Positions 9,165-19,302 of a stretch of DNA of 64,000 nucleotides are shown here, in pieces. Within the stretch, counting starts at the first letter, position 1. Every line of letters starts with the position of its first letter. Source of the DNA: JACCXG01 sp963834305 (GTDB lineage: Bacteria; Acidobacteriota; Vicinamibacteria; Vicinamibacterales; 2-12-FULL-66-21). The position numbers were made by a program, and so were the translations under genes. The notes under the pieces were generated by a model. The model had not been told where the DNA came from and did not search any database. It saw only the letters and a list, made by a program, of their open reading frames with translations. The stretch lies in the NCBI GenBank assembly GCA_963834305.1, contig CAWIAX010000002.1, positions 372,001 to 436,000 of the forward strand. Reading direction: 5' to 3'.

Positions 9165-10570
9165 CCCTGCGGCTGCGGCTCGCAACAGCCGGGGCCCCGG
9201 GCCGTCCCCTGCGCGGGCGGCCGCGGTGCGACGACATCCTGGCGTGCGGCTGCCAGTCCGCCGATCGCCACGGGGACCCGCGCATCGGGCGCGGTGCCGC
9301 AGCAGCTGCCGTCCGGAACGCCGGGGAGTGAGTCGGTCGAACAGACGCCCGTTTCGGGGAGCACCAGCTCGACGCGGCGCGCCGCCTCCCAGTCGCCCGC
9401 GATGGCACTGACGACCGAGCGCACCTGCTCGTAGCCGGTGAGCAGCAGGAACGTCGGGGCCCTGCCGTAGCTCTTCATCCCGGCGACGTAGAGGTTGGCG
9501 TCGGGCTGCCGGAGCTCCTCCGCGCCGTGCGGCGGCACGGTGCCGCAGCTGTGGACGTTCGGATCGATGAGCGGCGCGAGCGCGCGCGAACTCTCTAGCG
9601 CCGGGTCGAGATCGAGCCGGACTTCCGCGAGCATGGACCAGTCCGGCCGGAAGCCGGTTGCGGCCACGATTTCGTCCACCGGCGGCACCGCGTGCGGGCC
9701 GTCGTGCACCACGATGCCGGCGGCCGTCGTCTCGACACGATCGACACGAAAACCGGTGATCAGCTCGATGCGCCCCGCTTCGAGGAGCGTGCGCGCCCGC
9801 GCGACCAGCTGGCCACGCCCCTCGAGCTGATCGGCGCGCGGCCCGCCCAGCAGGGTGCCGGTTGCCTCGCGCCTGATCAACCAGGTGATGTGCGTATCGG
9901 GCTCCGCCTCGGCGAGCCGGGCCAGTTCGAGGAGCGCATTCATGGCCGAGTGGCCGCTGCCGGCGACGAGCACGCGGCGGCCGGCATAGCGGCCGCGCTC
10001 GCGCCCGCCGATGTCGGGGATGCCGTAGAAGATGCGGGCTGCCGCCGCGCGCTCGCCGAGCGCCGGCAGGCCCGATGCCCCCAGCGGCGCCGGGCGACCC
10101 ATCGTCCCCGACGCATCAATCACGGCGCGCGCGGTGATGTCCTCCTCGCCGCCGGGTCCCTCGGCGCGCACCACGAACGGCGCCTCCTGCCGCCCGCCGT
10201 CCTTCATCCGATCGTGCCGCGGCCGGCAGACGCCGACAACCCGCGTGGCCAGGCGGATCGCGGGCGCGAGCTCCGCCGAGGCGGCCAGCGGTTCCAGGTA
10301 GCGCTCCACCAGGTCATGGCCGGTCGGACATTCCCCCGCGGGCGGCAGGCTCCAGCCGCCGCGCGCCAGGATGGCGGCCGACGCGGCGTCGATGTTGTAG
10401 CGCCACGGGGAGAACATGCGGACGTGACCCCAGCGGCGAACCCCATCACCGATCTGCGGCCCGGACTCGAGCACGAGCGGTGTCAGCCCCCGTGCGAGGG
10501 CGTGTGCGGCAGCGGCAAGGCCAACCGGACCACCGCCGATGATGACGACAGGACGCGTGCGCTGCGACAT
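9161..10570 (-). CDS. FAD/NAD(P)-dependent monooxygenase-like flavoprotein with cysteine-rich tail
   Basis: 469 residues; ATG at 10570 with GGAGA upstream. The FAD-binding loop VVIIGGGPVGLAAAAHA is at residues 8-24, followed by FSPWRYNID; the second, NAD(P)-binding Rossmann loop VLVAGSGHSAMNALLEL is near residues 195-211; the family motif EIVAATGFRPDWS follows. This two-nucleotide-domain layout is typical of class B flavin monooxygenases and thioredoxin-reductase-like enzymes. The last 70 residues are unusual: they carry ETGVCSTDSLP, DGSCCGT and GPGCCEP, five cysteines including two CC pairs. The MarR regulator of the same cluster also has vicinal cysteines, which hints at soft metals, metalloids or thiol-reactive substrates. 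ArsO-like function in arsenic resistance is a reasonable but unproven guess. Confidence 0.75.
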   Translation of the reverse strand: MSQRTRPVVIIGGGPVGLAAAAHALARGLTPLVLESGPQIGDGVRRWGHVRMFSPWRYNIDAASAAILARGGWSLPPAGECPTGHDLVERYLEPLAASAELAPAIRLATRVVGVCRPRHDRMKDGGRQEAPFVVRAEGPGGEEDITARAVIDASGTMGRPAPLGASGLPALGERAAAARIFYGIPDIGGRERGRYAGRRVLVAGSGHSAMNALLELARLAEAEPDTHITWLIRREATGTLLGGPRADQLEGRGQLVARARTLLEAGRIELITGFRVDRVETTAAGIVVHDGPHAVPPVDEIVAATGFRPDWSMLAEVRLDLDPALESSRALAPLIDPNVHSCGTVPPHGAEELRQPDANLYVAGMKSYGRAPTFLLLTGYEQVRSVVSAIAGDWEAARRVELVLPETGVCSTDSLPGVPDGSCCGTAPDARVPVAIGGLAAARQDVVAPRPPAQGTARGPGCCEPQPQG

Positions 10571-10614
10571 GGTTCTTCTCCGTTTCGACCACGTGATGCG
10601 GGTCCGTGGGGGAC

Positions 10615-10635
10615 ACAGTTGTTACTTGCAACTAT
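10615..10635 (-). promoter_or_regulatory. MarR operator copy upstream of the flavoprotein-MFS genes
   Basis: On the plus strand ACAGTTGTTA-CTTG-CAACTAT matches the operator over the MarR start (11194-11214) at 17 of 21 positions, with the half-sites AGTTG and CAACT intact. It lies 45 bp before the flavoprotein ATG and after the MarR stop, so the downstream pair can be repressed separately from the regulator. Confidence 0.6.
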
Positions 10636-10649
10636 TGACGCTGAAAACA

Positions 10650-11195
10650 TCAGCCGGACGCACGAGCGCTCTCACCGCCGTCCGGCGGGCAGCAGCCGGC
10701 ACCGGCGGACACACCTGAGCGGAACCGTGAATCGGCCGCGCGCGCGAGGCCGCGGACCACGTGCACGACCGCGTCGCGAACGTCGGCAGGCAGATCCTGC
10801 AACAGCTGCTTCTGCTGCTCCACGAGCTCGTCCGTGATGCGGGCGCAGAGCCGGCGGCCGCCCGGCGTGGCCGCGAGCGCCGTCGCCCGCCGGTCGGCCG
10901 CTTCCGGCCGCTGCTCGACGTAGCCCTTCTTCACGAGCGCGCCAACCACCCGGCTCGTCGTGCTCTTGTCCAGGAACAGGCGTTCGACAAGCCCCGAGAG
11001 CCGCATGGGGCCATGTTCGACCAGGGTCTCGAGCGCATAACACTGTGTGACCGAGATGTCGTGGCAGCAGATGCGGTCGCGGTCGCGGAACTGGTAGACC
11101 CGGACCAGGTCGGCGACCGCCGACTGGAGCGCGGCCGCATCGCGGTCGAGCCCCGATGGCGCCTGGCGGGTCGAGAGCCGGGTGAGGCGAGACAT
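10650..11195 (-). CDS. MarR-family repressor with vicinal cysteines
   Basis: 181 residues from the ATG at 11195; an upstream TTG (11210) is also in frame but would lie inside the operator. The winged helix-turn-helix reads GPMRLSGLVERLFLDKSTTSRVV with the wing KKGYVEQRPEAADRRATAL, typical of MarR. Cysteines stand out: RICCHDISVTQC (C43, C44, C52) next to the helix that precedes the DNA-binding domain, and GAGCCP (C168, C169) near the C-terminus. Known MarR repressors use single or paired cysteines to sense oxidants, quinones or metals, so a thiol or metalloid signal is likely here. The operator overlapping its own -10 box and a second copy before the next gene point to autorepression and repression of the flavoprotein-MFS pair. 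Confidence 0.82.
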   Translation of the reverse strand: MSRLTRLSTRQAPSGLDRDAAALQSAVADLVRVYQFRDRDRICCHDISVTQCYALETLVEHGPMRLSGLVERLFLDKSTTSRVVGALVKKGYVEQRPEAADRRATALAATPGGRRLCARITDELVEQQKQLLQDLPADVRDAVVHVVRGLARAADSRFRSGVSAGAGCCPPDGGESARASG

Positions 11196-11238
11196 AGTTG
11201 TTATTGACAACTATAGGCGGGCCGGGCGGCCGCGTCAA
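11194..11238 (-). promoter_or_regulatory. MarR gene promoter overlapped by a perfect palindromic operator
   Basis: Minus-strand promoter: TTGACG (11238-11233), 17 bp, TATAGT (11215-11210). The palindrome ATAGTTGT-N5-ACAACTAT (11194-11214, both arms perfect 8-mers) covers most of the -10 box, the expected transcription start and the first bases of the ATG, so a bound dimer would block initiation. The predicted leader is only about 8 nt with no ribosome-binding site. Confidence 0.7.
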
Positions 11239-11326
11239 GTCCGGAGGGGCAGAGCGGCAGCAGACGGGCCGACCGGTTATGATCGGGGCGGCCTCCACCG
11301 AGCTGGAGGTCAGGAGAGACAGCCAC

Positions 11327-12494
11327 GTGACCCAGACCGCCGCGGTATACACCGATCGACCTCAGAGCGATGCCGCCGGGCGCCACCTCGGCGAGCAGAT
11401 TCAGAACGTCTTTGGCGACCAGGTCCCGGACGCGGTGATCGTTTTTGCGTCGTCGAGCTTCGAATATCAGCCGCTGCTCACGGCATTGCACCGCGCCTGC
11501 CATCCCAAGGTGCTGGTCGGCTCGTCCTCGGCCGGCGAGTTCACGGCCAGCAACCGCGGCGAGGGCACGGCCTGCGCTCTGGCGCTTCGTTCGGCCGACA
11601 TCCAGGTCGCGGCCGGTCTCGGACGGGGCATCAGCGAAGACCGCGGCCGCGCGGCCCGCGACGTCCTCGCCTCGTTCCGGGGCGTGGACCGCCGCGAGTT
11701 CGCGTATCGATCGGCGCTCATCATGACCGACGCGCTGGCCGGCCATGCCGACGACCTCGTGGAGCAGCTCACCCTCCTCACCTCCGGCACCTATCAGTTT
11801 GCCGGCGGCGGCGCGGGCGACGATGCGCGGTTTGCGAGGACGCACGTCTTCTACGGCACCGAGGCCCATACCGACGCCGTTGTCGCGCTCGAGCTGCTGT
11901 CGTCCAAGCCGATGGGCATCGGCGTCGGCCACGGCTGGACGCCCGCCACTGCCGCGATGCGGGTGACCGAGGCCCAGGGCATGCGGGTCACGAGCCTGAA
12001 CGGGATGCCCGCGGTGGAGGCGTTCGAGGAGCACGCGGGGCGCACCGGGCAGGTCCTCGACCGGTCGACGCCGCTGCCGTTCTTCCTGCACAACATCCTC
12101 GGCATCGACACCGGCAGCGGCTACCGCCTGCGCGTGCCCCTGCAGGTCAACCCGGACGGATCGGTGACCTGCGCGGCGGAGATTCCCACCGGCGCCCGTG
12201 TCCACATCATGAAGGCGACCGGGGACTCGGCGGTGACCGCCGCCAGCGAGGCCGCCAGACTCGGCGGTCCGCGGCCTCCGCGGCGGCAAGGCCGCAGCCG
12301 CGCTGTTCTTCGACTGCGTCGCCACCCGCCTCCGCATGGGGGACGTCTTCGGCTACGAGCTGGAGTCCGTCGCCAACATGCTCGGGAACATCGATCTCGT
12401 CGGGTGCAATACCTACGGACAGATCGCGCGGGCCGAGGGGCAGTTCGGCGGCTTCCACAACTGCACGGCCGTGGTGATGGTGCTGCCGGAATAG
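11327..12494 (+). CDS. FIST-domain sensory protein, one frameshift
   Basis: 388 residues after correction. The start is the GTG at 11327 with AGGAGA upstream; TATGAT at 11278-11283 is a possible -10. FIST_N features: DAVIVFASSSFEYQPLLTAL, VLVGSSSAGEFTASNRGEG, ALIMTDALAGHADDLVEQL, GGGAGDDARFARTHVFYG. FIST_C features: the FLHNILGIDTGSGYRLRVPL segment and, after an extra base near 12263, ALFFDCVATRLRMGD and the end FGGFHNCTAVVMVLPE. FIST modules are proposed to bind small ligands in signal transduction and usually partner kinases or cyclic-di-GMP enzymes. The hybrid kinase gene begins 5 bp after this stop, so this protein is probably the input subunit of that kinase. The ligand is unknown. Confidence 0.85.
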
Positions 12495-12499
12495 GCGCG

Positions 12500-14160
<1,661 letters not shown>

Positions 14161-15221
14161 TCTTCTGCCGCCCGGTCGGACGCGACGGGGGAGTGAACGC
14201 CGGGAGGCGCACCGCGCGGCCGGTCGCGGCCGATCGATAGAGCGCCTGCACGATCCGCACGTCCTGCAGCCCTTCCTCGCCGGACGGCCCGGGCTCGCGG
14301 TTCTTCAGGATGCAGTCGGAGAAGTGGAGCAGCTGCGGCGCGAACTGATCGCGCCGGCCAATCTGCTTCCGCTTCGTCCTGCCCTTGACCGTCAGGTCGT
14401 AGGCCAGCCCCTCGGCGTATTCGTAGGCGGGATTGGCGTGCAGGTCCCCCTTCGTCCCGACGATGCGGTAGGCGGCGACGTTGGCGCCGTTGAAGCTGGT
14501 CACGAACGCCGCCAGGCGGCCACCGTCGAAGCGCAGGAGCGCCCCGGTGGACTCGTCGATCTCCCGGAGCTTCGCGGCGCCGCCGTTCACCGAGAGGGCC
14601 ATCACCTCGGTGGGTTCGGCGCGGAAGAGATAGCGCGCGGCATTGATGCAATAGACGCCGATGTCGTAGAGCGACCCACCGCCGAGCGCCTTCTTCGCGC
14701 GAATGTCGCCGGGCGGGACGGTCAGCGAGAACGACGAGTTGAAGAACTTCGGGTCGCCGATGACGCCCCGGCGGACGAGCTCCACCGCGTCCAGGTTGAT
14801 CTCTTCGAAGTGCAGGCGGTAGGCGATCATCAGCTTGACGCCATTCGTCCGGCAGGCCTCGATCATCCGCCGGCACTCGGGCACCGTCACCGCCATCGGC
14901 TTCTCGCACAGGACGTGCACGCCGGCCCTGGCCGCGCGAATCGTATACTCGGCGTGCAGGGAGTTGGGCAGGGCGAGGTATACCGCGTCGACCTGCTCGA
15001 GGCACGCATCGTAGTCGTCGTAGGAGAAGGTGTGCTCGACGCGGTGCGTCTTCGCGAGGGCCCGGCGCTTGCCCGCATCGCTGCTGACCAGGGCCGTCAG
15101 CCGGGAGTTGCGCGCCGCATGACCGAACGCGGGGAGGACCGCCACCTGCGCGATCTGGCCGAGGCCCACCACGCCGTAACGGATCCGCTTCTGTTTCGAG
15201 CCAGCAGTTGCCATGCCGTCG

Positions 15222-15227
15222 ATTATG
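15222..15227 (-). promoter_or_regulatory. Extended -10 box placed 7 bp before the oxidoreductase ATG
   Basis: Minus strand GTG-CATAAT, then 7 bp, then the ATG at 15214. The upstream TG makes it an extended -10; I see no convincing -35. The spacing predicts a leaderless mRNA, and no ribosome-binding site precedes the ATG. Confidence 0.4.
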
Positions 15228-15306
15228 CACGTTGCCGGCCAGCGAACGTCGTGCCGACGCGGGTGACGCGAGGCCGCGGCCGGCTGCCGGCTCGACAGGA
15301 GATGCC

Positions 15307-16506
15307 GTGAAAGTCAGGTTGAAGCCGGCCGTCGATGGGGGACTGTGCCTGGCAGCGCTCCTCCTGCTCGTCCTGACGTGCTGGATTGTCGCTCCGGCCC
15401 CGACCCGCCTGCTCCTGCCTTTGTCGGTCGGCGCGCCGGAGCTCTCGCCGTGGCTGGCCCTGGCCGGCGTCGCCCTGCTCGCCGCCGGGGCGGTGACGTA
15501 CACGGGGGGCCTGGCCAGCCGCGCGACGCTCGCAGCGTCCCTCGCCGCCACGGCCCTGGCCAGCGTGCCCCTTCTCCAGCTGCCCGGAACGATCGGCCGC
15601 GCGGACGCGGCCATGCGCCGATCCCTCGGGGCGGGCGTGCTCGACGCTCCCGTTGGCGGCGCCATGCAGCCCTCGCCAATCGACGTCGCCGCTCTCTTTG
15701 TCGGTTTCGACACCTGCGCCAGCCGCGTTACCCGCGGCCTGGAGTTCGCAGCGCCCGAAGGGGTGCCTCTGCGCCTCGACGTCTACCAGCCGCCGGCCCC
15801 CGGCCCTCACCCCGTCGTCGTGCAGATTTACGGCGGCGCCTGGCAGCGCGGCGTCCCGGCGGAGAACGGCGCGTTCGCCGCCTGCCTCGCGGCCGCCGGT
15901 ACTGTCGTCTTTGCGATCGACTACCGCCACGCGCCCCGATGGCGATGGCCGGCGCAGCTCGAGGACGTCCGGACGGCGCTCGCCTGGATTCAGTCGCACG
16001 CGCGGCGATTCGGCGGCGACCCGTCGCGGATCGTGCTGCTTGGGCGATCCGCCGGGGCGCACCTGGCGATGCTGGCCGCCTACGAGCCGGGCGCCCCACC
16101 CGTGAACGGCGTGGTCAACCTCTATGGTCCCGTCGATCTCACGAGCGGGTATCGGCACCCGCCGCGTCCCGACCCGCTCGACGTCCGCCGCGTGGAGGAA
16201 GCATTGATGGGTGGCCCGCCGGACGACATGCCGGACCGCTACCGCGACGCGTCACCGATCACGCACGTCTCACCGCGTTCGCCACCCACGCTGCTGATTT
16301 ACGGTGCCCGGGACCACATCGTCCTGCCGCGGTTCGGCGCCGCGCTCCACGAACGCCTGGTGGGCGCAGGCGCCGTGGCCGTGCTGCTGCAGCTGCCCTG
16401 GGCCGACCACGCGTTCGACGCGGTTCCGCATGGTCCCGGCGGTCAGCTGGCGCGCTACTACATCGCGCGGTTCGTCGAATGGGCCGTCCGCCGGCCGGAC
16501 CAGTAG
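15307..16506 (+). CDS. Membrane-anchored alpha/beta hydrolase (HSL/BD-FAE-like esterase)
   Basis: 399 residues. The start is the GTG at 15307 with CAGGAG 6 bases upstream. The first 110 residues hold several hydrophobic segments (LCLAALLLLVLTCWIVA, LSPWLALAGVALLAAGAV, LAASLAATALASVPLLQ), so the enzyme is anchored in the inner membrane. The catalytic domain follows: oxyanion motif VVVQIYGGAW (a variant of HGGG), nucleophile motif LLGRSAGAHLAM, acid YGARDHIV and histidine WADHAFD, the complete esterase triad. Relatives hydrolyse short-chain esters or deacylate small molecules. The membrane-anchored layout suggests action on a lipid or an imported ester. It is transcribed alone, divergently from the oxidoreductase gene. 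Confidence 0.85.
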   Translation: MKVRLKPAVDGGLCLAALLLLVLTCWIVAPAPTRLLLPLSVGAPELSPWLALAGVALLAAGAVTYTGGLASRATLAASLAATALASVPLLQLPGTIGRADAAMRRSLGAGVLDAPVGGAMQPSPIDVAALFVGFDTCASRVTRGLEFAAPEGVPLRLDVYQPPAPGPHPVVVQIYGGAWQRGVPAENGAFAACLAAAGTVVFAIDYRHAPRWRWPAQLEDVRTALAWIQSHARRFGGDPSRIVLLGRSAGAHLAMLAAYEPGAPPVNGVVNLYGPVDLTSGYRHPPRPDPLDVRRVEEALMGGPPDDMPDRYRDASPITHVSPRSPPTLLIYGARDHIVLPRFGAALHERLVGAGAVAVLLQLPWADHAFDAVPHGPGGQLARYYIARFVEWAVRRPDQ

Positions 16507-16564
16507 GTCCTTGTGCTCCCACTGAGGGATAATCGGGAGATATGTCTTCAGCGACGAGGCAAGC

Positions 16565-17632
16565 ATGATGAAACCCCTGCGGCTGCTGGGTCTGGCGGCC
16601 GTGCTCAGTGCAGTGGTGGGTGCGGGCGCCGCATCGGCACAGACGGTGATCGTCCGGAAGGCGCCCGCGGGCTCGAGCGTGGAGGCCGTGTTCAACACGA
16701 CCGCCGCCGGGTCCGCCACGGCCGATGCCGTGGGCGACGCCGTGGTCCCCATGAACCTGCCGGCGCCGATCAGCGAATCAGGGATCGACGCGAACGTGTC
16801 GGTGGATTTCTGCGAGGGGTTGCACCGCGTCGTGGTCGTCGAGCGGGGATCGGCAGCGGCGCCGCCCGCCGCCGGGTGCGACCGCCGCGAGGTCGCCGGG
16901 CTGTTTCTCGTCCGTCGGATCAGCACCCTGGTCGTGGATGTGAGCAGCCGCGTGCCCACGATGCTGCTCGTCCAGGGTTCCTACAGCCTCAGCCCCGAGG
17001 GGCCGGGGAAGGTGTGGCACCCCGCGGCCTCCGGCCTGTCGCTCTTTGGCGGCGCCGGACTCGGCAAGTTCGGCACCGCCGTGGCGCAGGCCTGCGGCAC
17101 CGTCTCGCCGTGCAGCGGCGATACGGCCTGGGGCGCGCTCACCGGCGGCATCACCTTCTGGATCGCGCCCTTCCTGGCGGCGGAAGTTGGCTACACGAAG
17201 CCGGCGCAGCTGTCGGTGGAGGGCAGCAGCGACCGCTACCGCTTCAACAGCGACCTGGACGTGCACGTCATGACGATCGCGGGGAAAGTCGGCGCCCCGA
17301 TTGGCGCCTTCCGCCTCTACGGACACGGCGGGGCCAACTACCAGCGCGGCACGATGGGAACCACCCAGACGATTGACGACCTGACGATCACCGTGGACGG
17401 CGCCCCCCAGATCGTTCCCGGCGGCACGCAGACCTTCGAACTGAAGACCGCCGGCTGGGGCTGGCAGGCGGGCGGCGGGCTGGAGGTGTGGCTGAGCCGG
17501 TCGCTGGGCCTTTACGTCGAGGCCGGCCGCATGACCCTGAAAGGACCGGAGGTCGACGGCGGGGAAGGCGAGATGGACGACCACCTCACCACCGTCTTCA
17601 TCGGCGCACGGTTTCGGCTGGGCGGACGGTAA
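16565..17632 (+). CDS. Predicted outer-membrane beta-barrel protein
   Basis: 355 residues with a clear Sec signal peptide (ATG at 16565 or 16568; cleavage after GAGAASAQ). GAGG precedes the start and GATAAT at 16528-16533 may be its -10 box. After a 100-residue beta-rich N-terminal region with two cysteines (DFCEGLH, GCDRREV), the C-terminal 200 residues read as alternating strands with Gly/aromatic girdles (LSLFGGAGLGKF, WGALTGGITFWIAPFLAAEVGYTKP, TTVFIGARFRLGGR), like OmpA-type or PF13505 barrels. The terminal strand ends in R rather than the usual F. It is monocistronic and converges on the FKBP gene 9 bp away. A porin or adhesin role is inference. Confidence 0.7.
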   Translation: MMKPLRLLGLAAVLSAVVGAGAASAQTVIVRKAPAGSSVEAVFNTTAAGSATADAVGDAVVPMNLPAPISESGIDANVSVDFCEGLHRVVVVERGSAAAPPAAGCDRREVAGLFLVRRISTLVVDVSSRVPTMLLVQGSYSLSPEGPGKVWHPAASGLSLFGGAGLGKFGTAVAQACGTVSPCSGDTAWGALTGGITFWIAPFLAAEVGYTKPAQLSVEGSSDRYRFNSDLDVHVMTIAGKVGAPIGAFRLYGHGGANYQRGTMGTTQTIDDLTITVDGAPQIVPGGTQTFELKTAGWGWQAGGGLEVWLSRSLGLYVEAGRMTLKGPEVDGGEGEMDDHLTTVFIGARFRLGGR

Positions 17633-17640
17633 GCGCCCGC

Positions 17641-18075
17641 CTACTGCACCGCGACCAGCTCGACGTCGAAGATCAGCGTGGCGTTCGGGGGAATGATCCC
17701 GTTTCGCGCGCTGCCATAGGCGAGCGAGGGCGGCAGCACCAGCCGCCGTGTGCCGCCGACCTTCATGCCGGGCAGCCCCTGGTCCCACCCGCCGATGACC
17801 TGGCCGGCGCCGAGGATGAACGAGAACGGCGTGCCGCCCACCGACGTCTCGAACTGCAGCCCCTTCTGGCCCGGCTTCCCCTCGTCGTAGAGCCAGCCCG
17901 CGTAGTGCACGCTGATCACGCTGCCGGTGGTCGCCTCCGCCCCGGTGCCGACGCGCACGTCGGTCTGGCTGAACGGGGCCTGGCCCGACGGCGCGGTCAC
18001 TGATTCACCGCAGCCAGCGGCCACCGCGCAGGCGGCGGCGACGCACAACATCCGAAGAACACGCACAAGGCTCAA
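17641..18075 (-). CDS. FKBP-type peptidyl-prolyl isomerase lipoprotein
   Basis: 144 residues. The TTG at 18075 is preferred because GGAG lies 5 bases upstream; a GTG three codons later is possible. The signal peptide ends in the lipobox AVAAGC, so it is a lipoprotein. The FKBP domain fills the rest: ISVHYAGWLYD, LQFETSVGGTPFSFILGAGQVI, GWDQGLPGMKVGGTRRL, LAYGSA, IPPNATLIFDVELVAV, with the usual aromatic pocket residues. The FDSS motif reads FETS. It catalyses cis-trans proline isomerisation of envelope proteins. A TATAGT box on the minus strand (18110-18105) is the probable -10. Confidence 0.92.
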   Translation of the reverse strand: MSLVRVLRMLCVAAACAVAAGCGESVTAPSGQAPFSQTDVRVGTGAEATTGSVISVHYAGWLYDEGKPGQKGLQFETSVGGTPFSFILGAGQVIGGWDQGLPGMKVGGTRRLVLPPSLAYGSARNGIIPPNATLIFDVELVAVQ

Positions 18076-18143
18076 GAGGACTCCAGGGAAAAGGGACTGC
18101 TCTTACTATAGCGTGCCGTCGCGCGTTCCGGACTTCGCAGCCC

Positions 18144-18704
18144 TCAGCCCTGCTTCACCAGCTGCACATCGAGCGTGATCCTGACGTCGTCGCTCACCGC
18201 CAGCCCGCCCGTTTCGAGCAGCTGATTCCAGGTCAGCCCGAAGTCGCTCCGCTTGATCTTCGTGGTGGCGGAGTAGCCTGCCCGTTCGCCGCCCCAGGGG
18301 TCTGGCGAGTGTCCTTCCGCGGCCACGTCGAGCACGACCTCGCGCGTGACGCCGTGCACCGTCAGGTCGCCGGCCAGGCTGAAGCGGTCGTCGCCCACGC
18401 GATCGAGCCGGCGGCTCCGGAAGGTCAGCGTCGGGAAGGTGTCGGCGTCGAAGAAGTCGGCGGAACGCAGATGGGCGTCGCGCTGCGGCTCCCGGGTGTC
18501 GATGCTGGCCACGCCAATCGTGATCTCGGCGCTCGCGGCGGTAGGGTTGGCGGCGTCGAGCACGACCGTGCCCTGGACATCGGTGAAGCGACCCTTCACG
18601 GTCGTAATCATGAGGTGGCGGACGGCGAATTCCACGCTGGAGTGCACGGGGTCGATGGCCCAGGTGGTGCGGCCGGTGATGGCGGGAGCGACAGCGGTAG
18701 TCAT
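18144..18704 (-). CDS. YceI-family lipid-binding protein
   Basis: 186 residues from the ATG at 18704 (GAGGA 8 bases upstream); the longer frame from a TTG at 18719 lacks a site. The family signatures are all present: WAIDPVHSSVEFAVRHLMITTVKGRF, ASIDTREPQRDAHLRSADFFD, FPTLTFRS, GDLTVHGVTREVVL, and FGLTWNQLLETGGLAVSDDV. YceI proteins are lipocalin-like barrels that bind polyprenoid lipids. No signal peptide is seen, so this copy is probably cytoplasmic. It is divergent from an HxlR-type regulator across a compact operator region, the usual arrangement for a repressor and its target. Confidence 0.93.
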   Translation of the reverse strand: MTTAVAPAITGRTTWAIDPVHSSVEFAVRHLMITTVKGRFTDVQGTVVLDAANPTAASAEITIGVASIDTREPQRDAHLRSADFFDADTFPTLTFRSRRLDRVGDDRFSLAGDLTVHGVTREVVLDVAAEGHSPDPWGGERAGYSATTKIKRSDFGLTWNQLLETGGLAVSDDVRITLDVQLVKQG

Positions 18705-18764
18705 GGTCGGATTCCTCAAAGGTCTACATTGACGGTCGACGGCGTGTGCTTTCCTTGCGGAAGC

Positions 18765-18834
18765 AACATACCGAAAGTGATACGACTATACTTTAGGATG
18801 TTACGCACGTCAAGCGCCTGTAACCTGCTATAAT
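18765..18834. promoter_or_regulatory. Divergent YceI/HxlR control region with inverted-repeat operator
   Basis: Minus-strand YceI promoter: TTGACG (18813-18808), 17 bp, TATAGT (18790-18785). An imperfect inverted repeat, AACATACCGAAAGT (18765-18778) against ACTTTAGGATGTT (18790-18802), brackets that -10 box; one arm fills the spacer. On the plus strand an extended -10 (TGC-TATAAT, 18829-18834) ends 7 bp before the HxlR start at 18842. The repeat is the likely HxlR site; binding would shut YceI off. Confidence 0.65.
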
Positions 18835-18841
18835 GCCGCGC

Positions 18842-19219
18842 ATGGGCAATCACGGCCTTTGCGCCCGCTTCCACAAGGCGGTCGAGCTCATCGGTAGGCG
18901 ATGGTCTGGAGCCATTATTCAGATGCTCCTGCAGGGGCCGTCGCGGTATGCCGAGCTGCGGGCGGCCATCCCGGACATCACCGACCGGATGCTGTCGGAG
19001 CGCCTGCGCGAGCTCGAGGAGGAGCGCATCGTCGCCCGCACGGTCATCCCGGAGACGCCGGTGCGGGTGGAGTACTCCCTGACGCCCAAGGGGCGCGCAC
19101 TCGAGCCGGCACTCGACGCCATCGGCCACTGGGCGGGGAAGTGGGTTGACGCGGACGAAGCGGTTCCCGCCGCTGCCGCGCCGCGCCGCCGCCCGGTTGC
19201 CGCGATCACCCGCCGCTGA
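18842..19219 (+). CDS. HxlR-family winged-helix regulator
   Basis: 125 residues. I choose the ATG at 18842 over 18833 because the -10 box covers the earlier codon. Family features: a conserved N-terminal cysteine (HGLCARFHKAVELIG), then GRRWSGAIIQMLLQGPSRYAELRAAIP, the recognition helix ITDRMLSERLRELEE, and the wing RTVIPETPVRVEYSLTPKGRAL. HxlR regulators such as HypR, YodB and QorR sense electrophiles or oxidants through this cysteine. It is divergent from yceI-like and likely controls it. The 3' tail is Arg/Pro-rich. Confidence 0.9.
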   Translation: MGNHGLCARFHKAVELIGRRWSGAIIQMLLQGPSRYAELRAAIPDITDRMLSERLRELEEERIVARTVIPETPVRVEYSLTPKGRALEPALDAIGHWAGKWVDADEAVPAAAAPRRRPVAAITRR

Positions 19220-19302
19220 AGTTGCAGAATTCCCGTCGCTTCTGCACAATTTCCCGGTCAGGCACATCGCACCGCGATCGCCAGTCTGGCCCGGGGGGAC
19301 CC

